NCBI GenBank assembly: GCA_016617785.1
Contig: JADILM010000011.1
Coordinates: 744,001 to 808,000 of the forward strand
Length of the DNA stretch: 64,000 nucleotides
Direction of reading: 5' to 3'
Source: Sporobolomyces roseus
Lineage: Eukaryota > Basidiomycota > Microbotryomycetes > Sporidiobolales > Sporidiobolaceae
The notes under the pieces are model-generated. The model saw only the letters and a list, made by a program, of their open reading frames with translations. It did not search any database and had not been told where the DNA came from. Each line of letters starts with the position of its first letter. Positions within the stretch are counted from its first letter, which is position 1. Both the position numbers and the translations under genes were made by a program. Shown in pieces: positions 31,911-44,199 of the stretch.

Positions 31911-34900
31911 ATGATGGCGACTCTCAACCTGATAGCGAAACAAGCGCCTCAACCTATCGGATTAGCTGCATTCGCTTACTCGCTTCCTCCCGCTCAAATC
32001 AATATCAATTATGTTCACTCGCTCCCTAGAGAAGCAAACAAAGGTGATAACTGCTCAGTAGAGATCAATGGGTGAGCCCACACTCTCTTAGATCAGTCTC
32101 AGGATGTTGTCGCTGATTTCAAGGAAATGTTGAAATTGGGTTTCATCAGTAAGACCGTGTTTGGTATGATCGAGTGCTACAAGGCATTGGCAGATCATTT
32201 CTCTGCTCAAGGTGTCATGGGCAAAGACTCGACCGAATCGAAAGAGGTATTAAACTCTCTCCCCTTCCTTCTCTCACTTGACTCAACTTGTCCTAAACTC
32301 CCTCTTTCGCATTCGCTAGATCGTCTCACTCCTCGAATCGATCCCACCATTCCCTCCCTCCTTCCCTACGGCAACCAAACTCCTCTCCTCCCTCGAGCAA
32401 CGCCTCACTCTCCGAACTTTCCTCGTCGGTCGTGGTCGTCTCACTCCTTCAATCGCCGATTACGCTCTCCACTCTGCGCTCAAGAACAACGTAATTGCCC
32501 TCGGACTCCTCACCAAAGCTCCTCATACTCAAAGATGGTACTCCTACATGACCTCTTATGAACCCGTTGCGAAAGCTCTAGTTGAAGTACCCGCGATGGC
32601 AAAGGTCAAGGAAGAGAAAGTCAAGGAAGAGAAGAAGGAGGAGAAGGCCAACTCGACTTTCGAATTGGGATTGCCGGGAGCTATCAAGGGTCAAGTTGTA
32701 ACGAGGTTACCACCTGAACCTTCGGGTTACCTTCATATCGGTCACGCAAAGGTACGCTCGAAGTGCTTACGTATCTGTCTGGGTTGATGAGCTGATACTT
32801 TGACCATTTCCGGCTGTACAGGCAGCAGTCTTGAATCAATACTTTGCGAAAATGTACGAAGGGAAATTCTTGATTCGTTTTGATGATACGAACCCTTCGA
32901 AAGAGAAGGTACGCTGTTTCCTTCCCATTCACGCTCGCAAGTTTGGCTGCTGATGTGAAATTATGCGGACGGCGTAGGCTGAATTCGAGCAATCTATCGT
33001 CGAAGATTTGGCTTTACTCGGAGTTGTCGCCGATTCGAGTTCCTACACTTCGGATTACTTTGATCAGTTGCAACAATACTGTATCGAGATGATTAAGAGG
33101 GGTAAAGCTTACGCAGATGACACCGAACAAGAAACCGTGAGTCCAGCATTCCTCTCCTACCCATTCTTTATGAAGTGAGCTGATTCGGCAATGAGAATGT
33201 TCATTCACAGATGCGAGATCAACGAATGAACGGAGTTCCCTCTGCTCGCCGTGAATCCTCCGTCGAGGAATCCCTCTCTCGATTCGCCGAAATGGCCACC
33301 GGTTCAACCGAAGGAAAGCGTTGGTGTATTCGAGCCAAGATCTCTTTCTCAGACCCAAACAAAGCGATGCGAGATCCCGTCATCTACCGCTGCAACGATT
33401 TACCCCACCACCGTACCGGAACGAAATACAAGATTTATCCAACCTACGATTTCTGTTGTCCTATCGTCGATTCGATTGAAGGAGTGACTCATGCTTTGAG
33501 GACGAACGAGTATAGGGATCGAAACCCACAGTATTATTGGATGTTGGATGCTTTGGAGTTGAGGAGGGTCGAGGTTTGGGATTTCGGAAGGTTGGCGTTC
33601 GTTTACACGCTGTTGAGTAAGAGGAAGTTGAAGTGGTTTGTCGAAGAGAACCATGTTAAGGGTTGGGACGATCCTAGGTTCCCTACTGTTCGAGGTACGT
33701 TCTACTTTCACTTGTGTCGATCGTTCAAAGGAGACTGATCGAAGGTTTGGGAGGAGAACGTAGGTATTCGAAGGAGGGGTATGACGATTGATGCGATTAC
33801 GCAATTCATGTTACTCCAAGGACCCTCTCAGGCTTTCCTCAACCTCGAATGGGACGTCATTTGGAACTTGAACAAGAAAGTTATCGATCCCGTCGCTCCT
33901 CGTCACGTCGCTCTCGAACGATCAAACCTGTACGCTCCCATCTCTCGTTTACTTCTAGATCGAGTAAGGAGTTGATGTGGTATTTGTACAGTGTTCCGGT
34001 CAAAATTATCGGAGGTGAAGGTAAACCAGATGGTAAAGTCGAGATCAAGGAGTTACCGAAACACAAGAAGAATGAAGAGATTGGATTGAAGAAGACTTAT
34101 TATGGCGAGACCATCTACGTCGAACAAAGTGATGCTGTCACTTTCGGTCAAGACGAAGAGGTGAGTTTCCGTTACTCTCTCCGTTTCTTCGCAATCTTAC
34201 TGATTCTTCGTTCATTCATTCGACTAGCTCACTCTCATGGATTGGGGTAACGCCTTCGTTCGCAAGATCACCAAGTCCTCTTCCGGATCGATTGAATCAC
34301 TCGAGATGGAGCTTAACTTGTCGGGTGACTTCAAGAAGACGAAGAAGAAGATCACTTGGTTATCACCACCTTCGGCCAACGGTTCAGGAAACGAATTGAC
34401 GAGCGTCAAATTGTTGGATTACGATTATTTGATTACGAAGAAGAAGTTGGAAGAGGAAGATTCGGTTGAGAACTTTTTGAACCCAAAGACTGAATACTCG
34501 TGCGTCTCGACTCTGTCTCAATCTTCTTCTCTATGGCGAATATTGATTGAGTTGTCTGTCGATGCGCACAGTGTCGATGCCGTAGCGGATCTCAACATTC
34601 AATCTCTCCCTAAAGGATCGATCATCCAATTCGAACGCAAAGGATTCTACATTGTCGACGTCGCGTTCGATTCGTCCTCCCCTCAAACCCCAATGGAACT
34701 CATCTTCATTCCCGACGGAAAAGCTTCCACTATCGCTCTCAAGTACCAAGTTCCCGAAGCTCCCAAGAAGGAAGGAGGAAAGACTGGAGGCAACAAGGAT
34801 AAGGATGCTGCTGCTAAAGCAAAGAAACAGGCATCTGCTGCTCCTGCGTCGACTAAGAAGACTGGACTCCCCGAGATGGCACCGACTGAGGCTCAGGAGA

Positions 34901-35118
34901 CGACCATCTTGAGTGAGGGGAAGAAGGGTTTCGAAATTCCTGTCAAGGTGAGCTTCTCTCGTCTCTTCTCTTTCCGAGGTTTGCTGGAACTGATACATTG
35001 TGAATGAGTGATATAGACCAAGATGTTCAAGGTCGATAGCCCTTACGGTGCAGATGGATACGATGCGAAAGCCGAGACTAAAATGTTCAAGGTCAAACCT
35101 GTTTACCAGCTCGAGTAG
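31911..35118 (+). CDS. GUS1: Cytosolic glutamyl-tRNA synthetase
   Basis: About 834 residues, exons 31911-32071, 32150-32246, 32320-32751, 32822-32908, 32978-33136, 33211-33694, 33764-33929, 33992-34160, 34228-34499, 34572-34947, 35017-35118. It charges tRNA-Glu with glutamate. It has a GST-like N-terminal domain ([10 protein letters not shown]...[14 protein letters not shown]), then the class I catalytic domain with [15 protein letters not shown] (HIGH), [25 protein letters not shown] and [10 protein letters not shown] (KMSKS variant), and an anticodon-binding beta-barrel (LTLMDWGN...IQFERKGFY). A Lys/Ala-rich linker and a short tail ([11 protein letters not shown]) extend the C-terminus beyond yeast Gus1. 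Two in-frame ATGs open the gene (31,911 and 31,914). Joining the donor at 32,072 to the acceptor at 32,149 restores the N-domain strand SVEINGKTVFG. Confidence 0.93.
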
Positions 35119-35488
35119 ACTATGATAGGATACAGCTGGAACACCGAGCAATATGTATGAAAAGAGTGGCGGTGGGTTGTGAGAGCACGGGAGTACGCTC
35201 GAACGGGGAGACCAAATCGAGGGGCTCGATCTCGACAGCGTTTTCACCCAGAATGCTAGGCTCATTTGTCACATCACAAGCTGGACAACGCAAGCAGCGG
35301 AGATAGCTCGGCGAGCTCGAAGTTGTTCACAGTAAAAAGTAAACCGATTTCGATTCCAAGGTTTCTTTCAAGCGATTCTTCATTCCTCTTTTCGTGCATG
35401 CATTCATCTTTCGTTCACCGTCCCACCGTTTGCCTCCCGTTCTGCTCTTCCCTCTCGCGTCCCTCGCCCTCATTCCACGATCTCCCTC
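35119..35488. other. Intergenic region between converging genes
   Basis: 3' flanks of the synthetase and F-box/LRR genes. Nothing else seen. Confidence 0.4.
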
Positions 35489-36930
35489 CTATTCCAACGA
35501 TAAAGCAAACCAGTTCTCCTCGGGTAGATCGATCTTGACGAGTTTCAGGTCGAGAGGGTCGAGATTGGTGACATCGACGTGCGACAGGAGTGGGTTGCAC
35601 GTTTGTAAGCGTTTGAAGGTTTCGAAAGACTTGCTCTGAAATGCTGAAATTACCGCACGATTTGCGATTTCGCGTCGGTAAGCCAACAAATCCTGCACGA
35701 TCGTAGCTCCCGGTCCTTCGAGCTGTATACCATTCGTGCGGACAGTATCGAAGAGACACGCCAGGTCTTCCTCGGTGAAGTGGAATAACTCGGGATATTT
35801 CCAACCATCGTCACCCATGTAGCGCACGACCGAACTGCAGACCTCATCGTCATTCGCTCCGACCCTGTGCCCTACAGAACTTCGGAAACAGTCGAGAATG
35901 AGACGAGAGAGGGAGGAATGTCTGGTCGAGCCTTTGAAGAGCGGGAGAAGGGTATCGATTTGGAGTGGGAGATGGGCGTCGATTCCAAGTCGGAGCGTAG
36001 ATAGCGAGGGCATCTGTCGTAGGTAGAGAGGTAGATCTTCGCTAGTGGTTCCGTCGCCGAGACTGAGGTAGGTAACGTGCGAGAACTGGGGAAGGAGGTG
36101 GTCGCAAGGGATGTCGAATGAATCGGTCAACCAAGCGCTATCTAGCTCGAGAGAGGTAAGTGTGGCGTAGAATTTGACCAATGCCGAAACGAAGCCTTCG
36201 TATTGCGGGTATACAGGGTCGAAGAGTCGGAGCGAGGTGATGTTCGGACAGCATTCGACGATGTCGGCGAGACTCGACTTCCAAATAGGCATCTCGAAAG
36301 CGGCATCACTGTCGAATTTGGACACTAAGCTGAGCTTGCTGAGCGAGTCCAAACGGGGCAAGGTGGAAGATTGAGGGAGAACATCGGTAGAATGGAAATT
36401 GATTTCGAGGGTCGAAAGGTTCAGATCGGCGAGGAAAGCGATGGCTGAGATATCCAGTGTGTCGCATTCATAAGAAAGGCGCTCGAGGGGAGGAAGAACG
36501 GTATGGGAGGAGGTGCGCTCGATAGGTTGAATGTAGCCAGTTTTGAGAGAATTGAGACGAGGAAACGGCTTGATGAACTCTTCGAAGGTCCCAGGCTCGG
36601 ATGTGTCCAACACTTCCGAAGTATCAAGATCCAGGACGAGCTCGCCGAGAGCAGGAGATGCTTTGACGGTTGCGAGGAGATTCGACCAAGAAGTGTCGAA
36701 AGAGATTCGAATTTGACGATAAAGGTTTCGACGGAAGTAAGGCAGAAGGCGCTTCGAGAGAGGTTCGAGGATTATCTTGTCGGGGTCGTGAGTTAGGTCG
36801 AAGATGGCGAGGAGAAGTTCGGGAGGGAGGGAAGAAAGTCGATCGATCTAGAGAGTGACGGGATTAGCTCTGGTTAGCGTAGAGAGTATGATGGACTCGC
36901 CTTATTACTACCACAGAGTATTGCATCCAT
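35489..36930 (-). CDS. F-box/LRR-like protein, copy 1
   Basis: 462 residues from a 10-codon first exon (36930-36901, MDAILCGSNK) and a long second exon (36847-35489). The intron begins with GC (gcgagt). The F-box-like start is IDRLSSLPPELLLAIFDL. Irregular leucine-rich repeats follow (LDSLSKLSLVSK, NITSLRLFDP, TLTSLELDSAW, HVTYLSLGDG, SLSTLRLGID, SLSRLILDCF). The end is LDLKLVKIDLPEENWFALSLE. F-box/LRR proteins usually pick substrates for SCF ubiquitin ligases; that role is inferred. It has exactly the predicted length of its neighbour at 37,404, with the same two-exon plan, so the pair is a tandem duplication. Confidence 0.8.
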
Positions 36931-37403
36931 CTTCGAGTCGATCTGAGTGGGCGGAGAGGGAGAAAACAGCGAGGGAAGATGAGGAGGTGGAGGGAGAATG
37001 GGTCTAGTCCTCCTCGTGAGCTTCGTGATGTGCTCTGAGATTGACGGGTAGCTCTGGCGAGACCTTAGATAGCGTTTCTCGGGCTGTTGTGGAGGGAAGT
37101 GGTTGGTTCGTCGTCAAGAATTGTCGGACCTTTTCGTTTCGCAAGTCTCAAATCTTGTTGCTCCTTGATCAAAGCAGCGAGGACAACAATGAGACCCAAA
37201 GAAGCGACAGAACAACGAGAAAATTCAAACAGATTGAGAGTAAAGCGATTTCGTTTCATCAGATTCATCCCAACTTTCCCTTCGCTAGTTGCTGTTACAC
37301 CTCCTTCTTCCGCCGCTCCCTCCCATCGTCTTTCCGGTGACACACAGCTAACCTCAATCTATCTCGGCTTCGCTCCTGCGCTTCCTCTCCTTTCGATTCC
37401 TCC
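36931..37403. other. Intergenic region between tandem F-box/LRR genes
   Basis: Promoter of copy 1 and 3' flank of copy 2. No gene recognised. Confidence 0.4.
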
Positions 37404-38850
37404 TCACTCCAAACTCAATCTGAACCAATTCTTCTCTGGTAGTTCGGTCTTAACGAGCTTGAGGTTCTCGGGATCCAGATTGTGGACGGGAATATGTGAG
37501 AAACGAGGCGAATCGTTACGCAGCTTGACATCATGAAGCGATTTGAGCTGGAGGCATCGAAGAACAGAACGATTCGCTTCTTCAAGATCAAAGTTGGCCA
37601 TTGCCTCCAATATAAATGCTCCTTCTCCTTCAATAACCACTCCGTTTCCCTCACACGCAACAATGAGCTCCGTCAGGGATTCCAACGAGAAGTTGCCCAA
37701 CGATGAGATACTCCAACCATCGTTCATCATACTTTGCGATACACCGGAGCCGATCTGATCCTCCGGATTGATTCGTCGACCCGATTCTACTCCGAAACAG
37801 TCGAGGATCAGCCGCTGGAGGGAGACGAATCGGGTGGGTCCCTGAACGAGAGCGAGGAATTCCTCGGGTTCTAGCGGGAGATGAGCGTTGTCGGTGAGGC
37901 GCAGCGAGGTGAGTTGGGAATGTCGGCGCAAATTGATAAAGAGAGAGTTTCCAGTCGTACCGGCACCGAGACTGAGGTAGGAGAGATTGATGAATTGGGG
38001 AAGGAGGTGATCGCAGGAGAAAGCGTCGACATGCTGCATGAACCCACAATGATCGAGGGTCAACGAAGTGATTTGTGGAGCACAGGACGACATGTTGGAG
38101 AGGAAGTCTCGATAATCGGGATAGCGGAAGTCGCAAAGTCGGAGAGAAGTGATGTTTGGGTTGCAATCCGTGACGAATTTGGCGAAGGCGCTGGTCCAAA
38201 TAATCGTGTCTCGATCGCTTCGGTGGCTCCATAGAGTAACCTCCTCCACCGTCTCCAGCTTGGGCAAACAAGGAGGCGGATAGTTCGTGAGATCCACCGG
38301 ACGATGGGTATGGATTTCGAGAGTGCGAAGCTTGAGGCGAGAGAGGGTATCCAAGTCCTCCGTCGCAGGGTATCCACACTCGTACGAGAGATGCTCGATG
38401 GGTGGGAAGGAGACGTCCTGTCGAACATAACGAAGCGAACTAACGTATCCCGTTTTCACTGATTTGAGGGAGGGGAAGGATCCGATGATATCGTGGAAGT
38501 CGACCGAGGAGGGATATCGAAAGCCTCTAAAGATGTCGAGTTCTTTCACGAGGGTACCGAGAGAGGAAGAGGCGCGGATTGAGTCGAGGAGGGAGTAGAA
38601 AGAATCGACGGTGGTGAGTTGGATTCGACGGTAAAGAGTTTGGCGGTAGTAAGGGAGTAAGGATTTCGATAGGGGTGCAGTGAGGGGTTCAAGGGGGTTA
38701 TGAGCGAGGTCGAAGATGGTGAGAAGAAGTTCGGGAGGGAGAGAAGAGAGACGATCCATCTGCGAAGCGAGTGGATGGAGTCAGCTCTAAGCGAACTACA
38801 GCGAACTCTGAGCTTACCTTATCAGCTTTCGTAGGCTTTATAGCATCCAT
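37404..38850 (-). CDS. F-box/LRR-like protein, copy 2
   Basis: 462 residues, exons 38850-38818 (MDAIKPTKADK) and 38759-37404, joined by a GT-AG intron of 58 nt. F-box-like MDRLSSLPPELLLTIFDL, then PLSKSLLPYYRQTLYRRIQL as in copy 1. LRR-like segments: LRTLEIHTHR, NITSLRLCDF, QITSLTLDHCG, NLSYLSLGAGT, QLTSLRLTDN, SLQRLILDCF. The end (LKLVKTELPEKNWFRLSLE) matches copy 1 closely. The second exon also starts with ATG, so a shorter protein from 38,759 is possible. Its start lies only 170 bases from the divergent P4-ATPase gene. Confidence 0.8.
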
Positions 38851-39019
38851 CCCGTTTTCAAAGTGAACCGTTTGAGAACAAAAGGAGAATTCGCTGCATC
38901 GCTTTTCGAGGTGAGTCAGGTGACTCTCTCACTCAACTTGACTCAAAGACAGCTACAAGAGCTTCAAGACGAAGCAAGATACTCTTCAAACCAATCCCAG
39001 CTAGTTCTGGGAGATCCTC

Positions 39020-42000
39020 ATGCCCTCCACTCCTCGTTCTACTTCCCCTCATCATCATCGACCCTCGACTCCTCCAGCTTCTAGTCCTCCCTCCCCTTCG
39101 AATCCGCCTTCCCCTTCTAGCCCAGTAGACGTACCTCTATTACGCCTCTCACCAGCTGCGACTCGAGTACTCCCTCCGACAAATCGAAAGATGACGGATT
39201 CAACTCCGAATGGGAATGGACTCTCTGCAACTGGGTTCGCGCAGAGGGAGAGGAAGCAGAGCAACCCTCTGAGTCAATTCAGAAGTAACGGGAGTCTCAG
39301 AGCTGCAGCGCAACAAGGTGGAGGTGGTGCGAACTCGACGAGAGGGGCTTCGATTAGATTCGGAAAGAGTTCAGCTGGAGGGAGTAGTAGAGGGGGAGGA
39401 GGCGGTAGATACGATGCGAGTAGCGTCGCAACGGGTACGACAGATGGAGATGAACAAGAGAGTGAATCGGATTTATTGGGACTCAATTCGCCAAGTGTGG
39501 GAGGCAGGAGTGCAGGTTCGAGGAAACGAGGACTGCCTGGACGAGATAGGAATGGTGGTATGCCGATGGGTCTCGGAGGGAGAGGCGAAAGTGATGGAGA
39601 ATTCGACGAAGGTTGGACAGGAGGATTGGAGGGAGAGGAAGAGGAAGAAGCTGGTTTACTAGGAGGCAGTCGAGAACAAGTGAGTACGACCTCGCCGTCA
39701 GTGATCATCTCTCGTACTGACAAGGGGGTTTGACTCGCAGGGACGCGACAGCACACTTCTCAGCAACAAAGTCAAGAAAAAGAGAAAGTCAATCGCTCAA
39801 ATGTTTTCTCTCACAGCTGCTCCTTCGACTAAACCTCGTACCATCGTATTCAACGAATCGACATCGAAACGGAGGAAGTCTCCTCATCCCGCCAATATCG
39901 TCAAGAATCAGAAATACAACGTGGTCACCTTTCTCCCTCTCGTTCTGTATGAACAGTTCAAGTTCTTCTACAACCTTTACTTCTTGCTCGTCGCTCTCTC
40001 CCAGTTCATTCCTGCACTAAGAATCGGTCAGTGGATCTCGCTTGTCAGTCGATCATTCACATGGGCTGAAGTCGGAAGCTCCGTTGACAGGTTTCCTCGC
40101 TACCTATGTCGTACCTTTGGCTTTTGTTCTCGCGGTGACGATCGGAAAGGAAGCTTTCGACGACTACAAACGATACCTACGAGACAGATCCGCCAATTCG
40201 ACCCTCTACAGCCTCCTCGACATTTCTCGCGCACCTTCTTCACTCTCTGCCCCTCATTCCCATCACGTCTCGTCTACCACCGATTCACCCTCTTCCACCT
40301 CAACTCCTCTCAAACCTACCCCTTCTTCGAACCTCAAAGTCGGAGATCTCGTCCACCTCGAAAAGAACGATCGAGTTCCCGCCGATATCCTCCTCCTTCG
40401 AACTTCCGACCCTTCCGGCACATGTTTCGTACGAACAGATCAACTAGATGGAGAAACCGATTGGAAGTTACGAGTAGCGGTCGAACGAACTCAATCACTC
40501 AAGAACGACAGTCAGTTGTTGGAGGTTGAGGGAGAAGTTTACGCAGATCCTCCTACGAAGGATATTCATTCTTTCGTCGGAACCCTCACTTTCAAATCGC
40601 TACCGACGAGTGCCGAAGCGGAAGACGAAGGAGATTTGGTCGTTTCTCATCCGATCGAACCGTTGTCGGCAGAGAATATGCTTTGGGCAAACACAGTCCT
40701 CGCAGCGGGAAGTGCAGTCGGAATGGTGGTGTACACTGGAAGAGAGACGAGGGCAGTAATGAACACGAGTCAACCTGGAACGAAAACTGGATTGTTGGAT
40801 TTGGAGATCAATCGATTAGCAAAGGTGAGCACGCTCTGGCATTCTTCGCTCATTCGAGTGAGCGCTCATCTCCCCAACCTGTTGCAGATCTTGTGCGCGG
40901 TCACCTTCGCACTCTCAGTCATTCTCGTCGCTCTTAACGGATTCCGAGGTCATTGGTGGGTTTACGTATTCCGATTCTTGATTCTCTTCTCTTCGATCAT
41001 TCCCATCTCGTAAGTCTCGATAACTTTTTCACTCTCCTGCGATCCTCGCAGAGGCTTACGATACGAGTCTCTCTTCAGTCTGAGGGTCAATCTCGATATG
41101 GGTAAAACGGTCTATGCGAATCAGATTATGAACGACCCAGAGATCCCGGAGACTATCGTTCGAACAAGCACTCTTCCCGAAGAACTCGGTCGGATTGAGT
41201 ACCTACTCAGTGACAAGACAGGAACTCTCACTCAAAATGGTTCGTTCTCATCTTTCCCGCTCTTGTTCTCCCGCACTCTCGGAGACTAACTCGATTTTTC
41301 GCTGCCGACGACAGAGATGGAAATGAAGAAGCTACATCTTGGAACCATGTCGTATGGAGTCGATTCGATGGACGAAGTTGCTCATCAACTTGCGACTGCA
41401 TTAGGCGAGAAACCAGCTCAAGGTACGCTTGCCTCTCTCTCCGCGTGTCAGTCCTTGACTCACGTTAAGTGTGTCCTGAGCGTGCAGGTGGACTGACGAC
41501 TGGAGTAGCGATCGCTTCTTCGCGAGGACGAAGGGACATGAGTTCTCGAGTCAAAGATATCGTTCTCGCTCTAGGTCTCTGTCATAACGTGCGTTTCTGA
41601 GTCGCGTGTAGACAGTGTCCTTTACTGACTACATCATTCTCGTACGCACAGGTCACGCCAGTCATCGACGAGGTTGACGGCTCAATCACGTATCAAGCTT
41701 CTTCTCCCGACGAGGTCGCCATCGTCCGCTTCACCGAATCTGTCGGCCTCACTCTCTCCGCTCGCGACCGTACATCGATGTCACTCCGCACTACCGCTGG
41801 TCAAACCCTCTCTTTCGACATTCTCGAAGTTTTCCCTTTCACCTCTGAATCGAAACGAATGGGAATCGTTATTCGAGACAAGCAAACGGGCGAGATCACG
41901 TTCTATCAGAAGGGAGCTGATGTAGTCATGGCAAAGATTGTCGCTTACAACGATTGGCTAGAGGAAGAATGCGGGAACATGGCGAGGGAAGGGTTGAGAA

Positions 42001-43852
42001 CGCTAGTCATGGCGAGGAAGCGGTTGAGCGAAGACACTTGGAACGGATTCGAAGAGGCATATCGAGAAGCTCGAGTGTCGCTAGGAGATCGGAACATTGC
42101 GAGTGCCAAGGTTATCGCCGACTATCTCGAGAAGGACCTCGAGCTGTTGGGAGTAACGGGAGTCGAGGACAAGCTTCAAGATGACGTCAAGAGTACAATT
42201 GAGCTCTTGAGGAACGCTGGTATCAAGATCTGGATGTTGACGGGAGACAAGATTGAAACCGCAACTTGTATCGCAATCTCAACAAAACTCGTTGCTCGAG
42301 GACAATATGTTCATCAGATCGCAAAGCGTACGTTCTTATCTCCGCTTATATCTTCTCCAATGACAAGGCGCTGACGCTGCTGTTTGATACAGTGAAATCG
42401 CCATCGCAAGCAAGAGATCAGCTAGACTTCCTTTCAACAAAGCTTGATTGCTGTCTCGTCATTGATGGAGAGTCTCTGCAGGTGAGCTTCTATTCCACTT
42501 TCCTGACTCGGGTCTCGCTGATCATCTTCCCTCTCGCAGCTCTGTATCGAGAACTTCCGGGAAGAGTTTATCGAACTCTCGACGAAACTTTCCGCTGTCG
42601 TCGCTTGCCGTTGCTCGCCTACTCAGAAAGCCGATGTCGCTCGTCTCATCCGCGAACACACAAAGAAGCGAGTCTGCTGTATCGGAGATGGAGGAAACGA
42701 CGTCTCGATGATTCAAGCTGCCGACGTCGGTAAGTCTACCTTTCTCGGCTCTCGACTACTTCCGAAGCATTCGCTGACTCTCCTTACCTCTTCAGGTGTC
42801 GGTATCGTTGGGAAAGAAGGTCGCCAGGCGTCTCTCGCTGCCGATTTCTCCGTGAACCAGTTCAGCTACTTGACGAAACTTCTCGTTTGGCACGGTCGAA
42901 ACTCGTACAAGCGTAGTGCGAAGCTCGCACAGTTCGTCATCCATCGTGGTCTCATCATCAGTATCATTCAAGGTAAGTCTTTCAAGTCTTTCTCGTAAAG
43001 TCATCATTCGAAACTGACTTTGCACTGCCTCCAGCTGTTTTCTCCTCGGTCTTCTACTTGTACGTGGTCCTATCTTCATGAGCAAGCTGACAGTCTGACT
43101 GATAATCTTCGTATTCGTAGCTCGCCAATCGCAATCTATCAAGGATGGTTAATGGTCGGGTACGCAACAGCTTATACTATGCTTCCCGTCTTCTCCCTCG
43201 TGCTCGATCGGGATGTCAACGAAGATGTCGCTCTTCTCTACCCTGAACTCTACAAAGAGCTTACAAAGGTATGTTGCTTCTATCCATCTCTCTCACCTCC
43301 GAGCGAAATCTCACTCTGTTTCGACGAATGCTCAGGGTCGAAGTCTGTCCTACAAAACCTTCTTCACTTGGCTCATGATCTCGCTCTACCAAGGTGAGTC
43401 TCCTCTCCTGTCAAGCTCGGCCTCAATGCTGATACTTTCGTCGCTTTCGATAGGTGGAGCGATCATGTTGGCTTCTCTCGTCCTCTTTGAATCAGAGTTT
43501 CTCAACATCGTTTCGATCTCGTTCACCGCTCTCGTCCTCAACGAACTCATCATGGTCGCCGTCGAGATCACGACGTGGCATATGCTCATGATCGTCAGCG
43601 AGGTCTTCACTCTCGCACTTTACGTGATTTCGATTGCTTTCCTTCCCGAATACTTTGGTCAGCTACCCTCACTTTCTTCTTTGACCCCTGCTGACTCAAT
43701 CTCACTCCGTAGACCTCAACTTTGTCCTTTCTCCACCTTTCATTTGGAAAGTCGCCCTCATCGTCGGTATATCGGCTGCACCTCTTTGGATCATCAAATG
43801 GCTCAAAGGCAAGTTTGCGCCAACTCAGTACGCAAAGCTGAGGGACTTCTAG
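39020..43852 (+). CDS. NEO1: P4-type ATPase, Neo1 class (phospholipid flippase)
   Basis: About 1,292 residues in sixteen exons: 39020-39679, 39741-40026, 40091-40824, 40888-41009, 41079-41239, 41315-41422, 41488-41588, 41652-42327, 42393-42481, 42540-42729, 42796-42972, 43035-43059, 43121-43268, 43336-43393, 43454-43657, 43713-43852. It translocates aminophospholipids in Golgi/endosomal membranes. Motifs: [16 protein letters not shown] (TM1-2), [12 protein letters not shown] (A domain), [10 protein letters not shown] (phosphorylation site), [42 protein letters not shown]. The Neo1/ATP9 subgroup is indicated by [10 protein letters not shown] and the end [20 protein letters not shown]. The N-terminal about 240 residues are disordered, rich in Gly/Ser, with an acidic patch. 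One intron uses the donor gttcgt (41,240). Confidence 0.92.
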
Positions 43853-44199
43853 AATGTTGTATGACTATTGGCTCAGTACCTAGACTGTGCAAGATGTTGT
43901 CATTTCCTCAAGTTCACTTTCAAACACCGTCGAGAAGCTTACTCGACTCGTCGGGGTCGAAGGGCTGCTCGAGGTAGTTCTTTCGCACTATTTCCGCCTC
44001 CGATTGTCGTCGTCGTCGTCGTCGTCCGAAACAGTCCGCGGACTTCTCTTAAAAGGCTTTCACTTTCTCTCTCTTTCTCTTCTCCCTCTTCCAACTTACC
44101 TTTTAGTCCGTTTCCTACCTTTCGTATGTTTCTCCTCTTTCTTGCTTCCTCCTGGTTCGGAGACTGACCTGATGGTTCTCGCTGCAGTCTTCAGAAAGG
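43853..44199. other. Intergenic region
   Basis: Holds a GTC/CGT trinucleotide run (about 44,005-44,030) and a CT-rich tract (44,060-44,160) ahead of the next family gene. No coding sequence recognised. Confidence 0.4.

Noticed and set aside
32103..32149. Glutamyl-tRNA synthetase exon 2 starting at 32,103 or 32,123
   Set aside because: Both break the frame with the strong donor at 32,072; the acceptor at 32,149 restores the N-domain.
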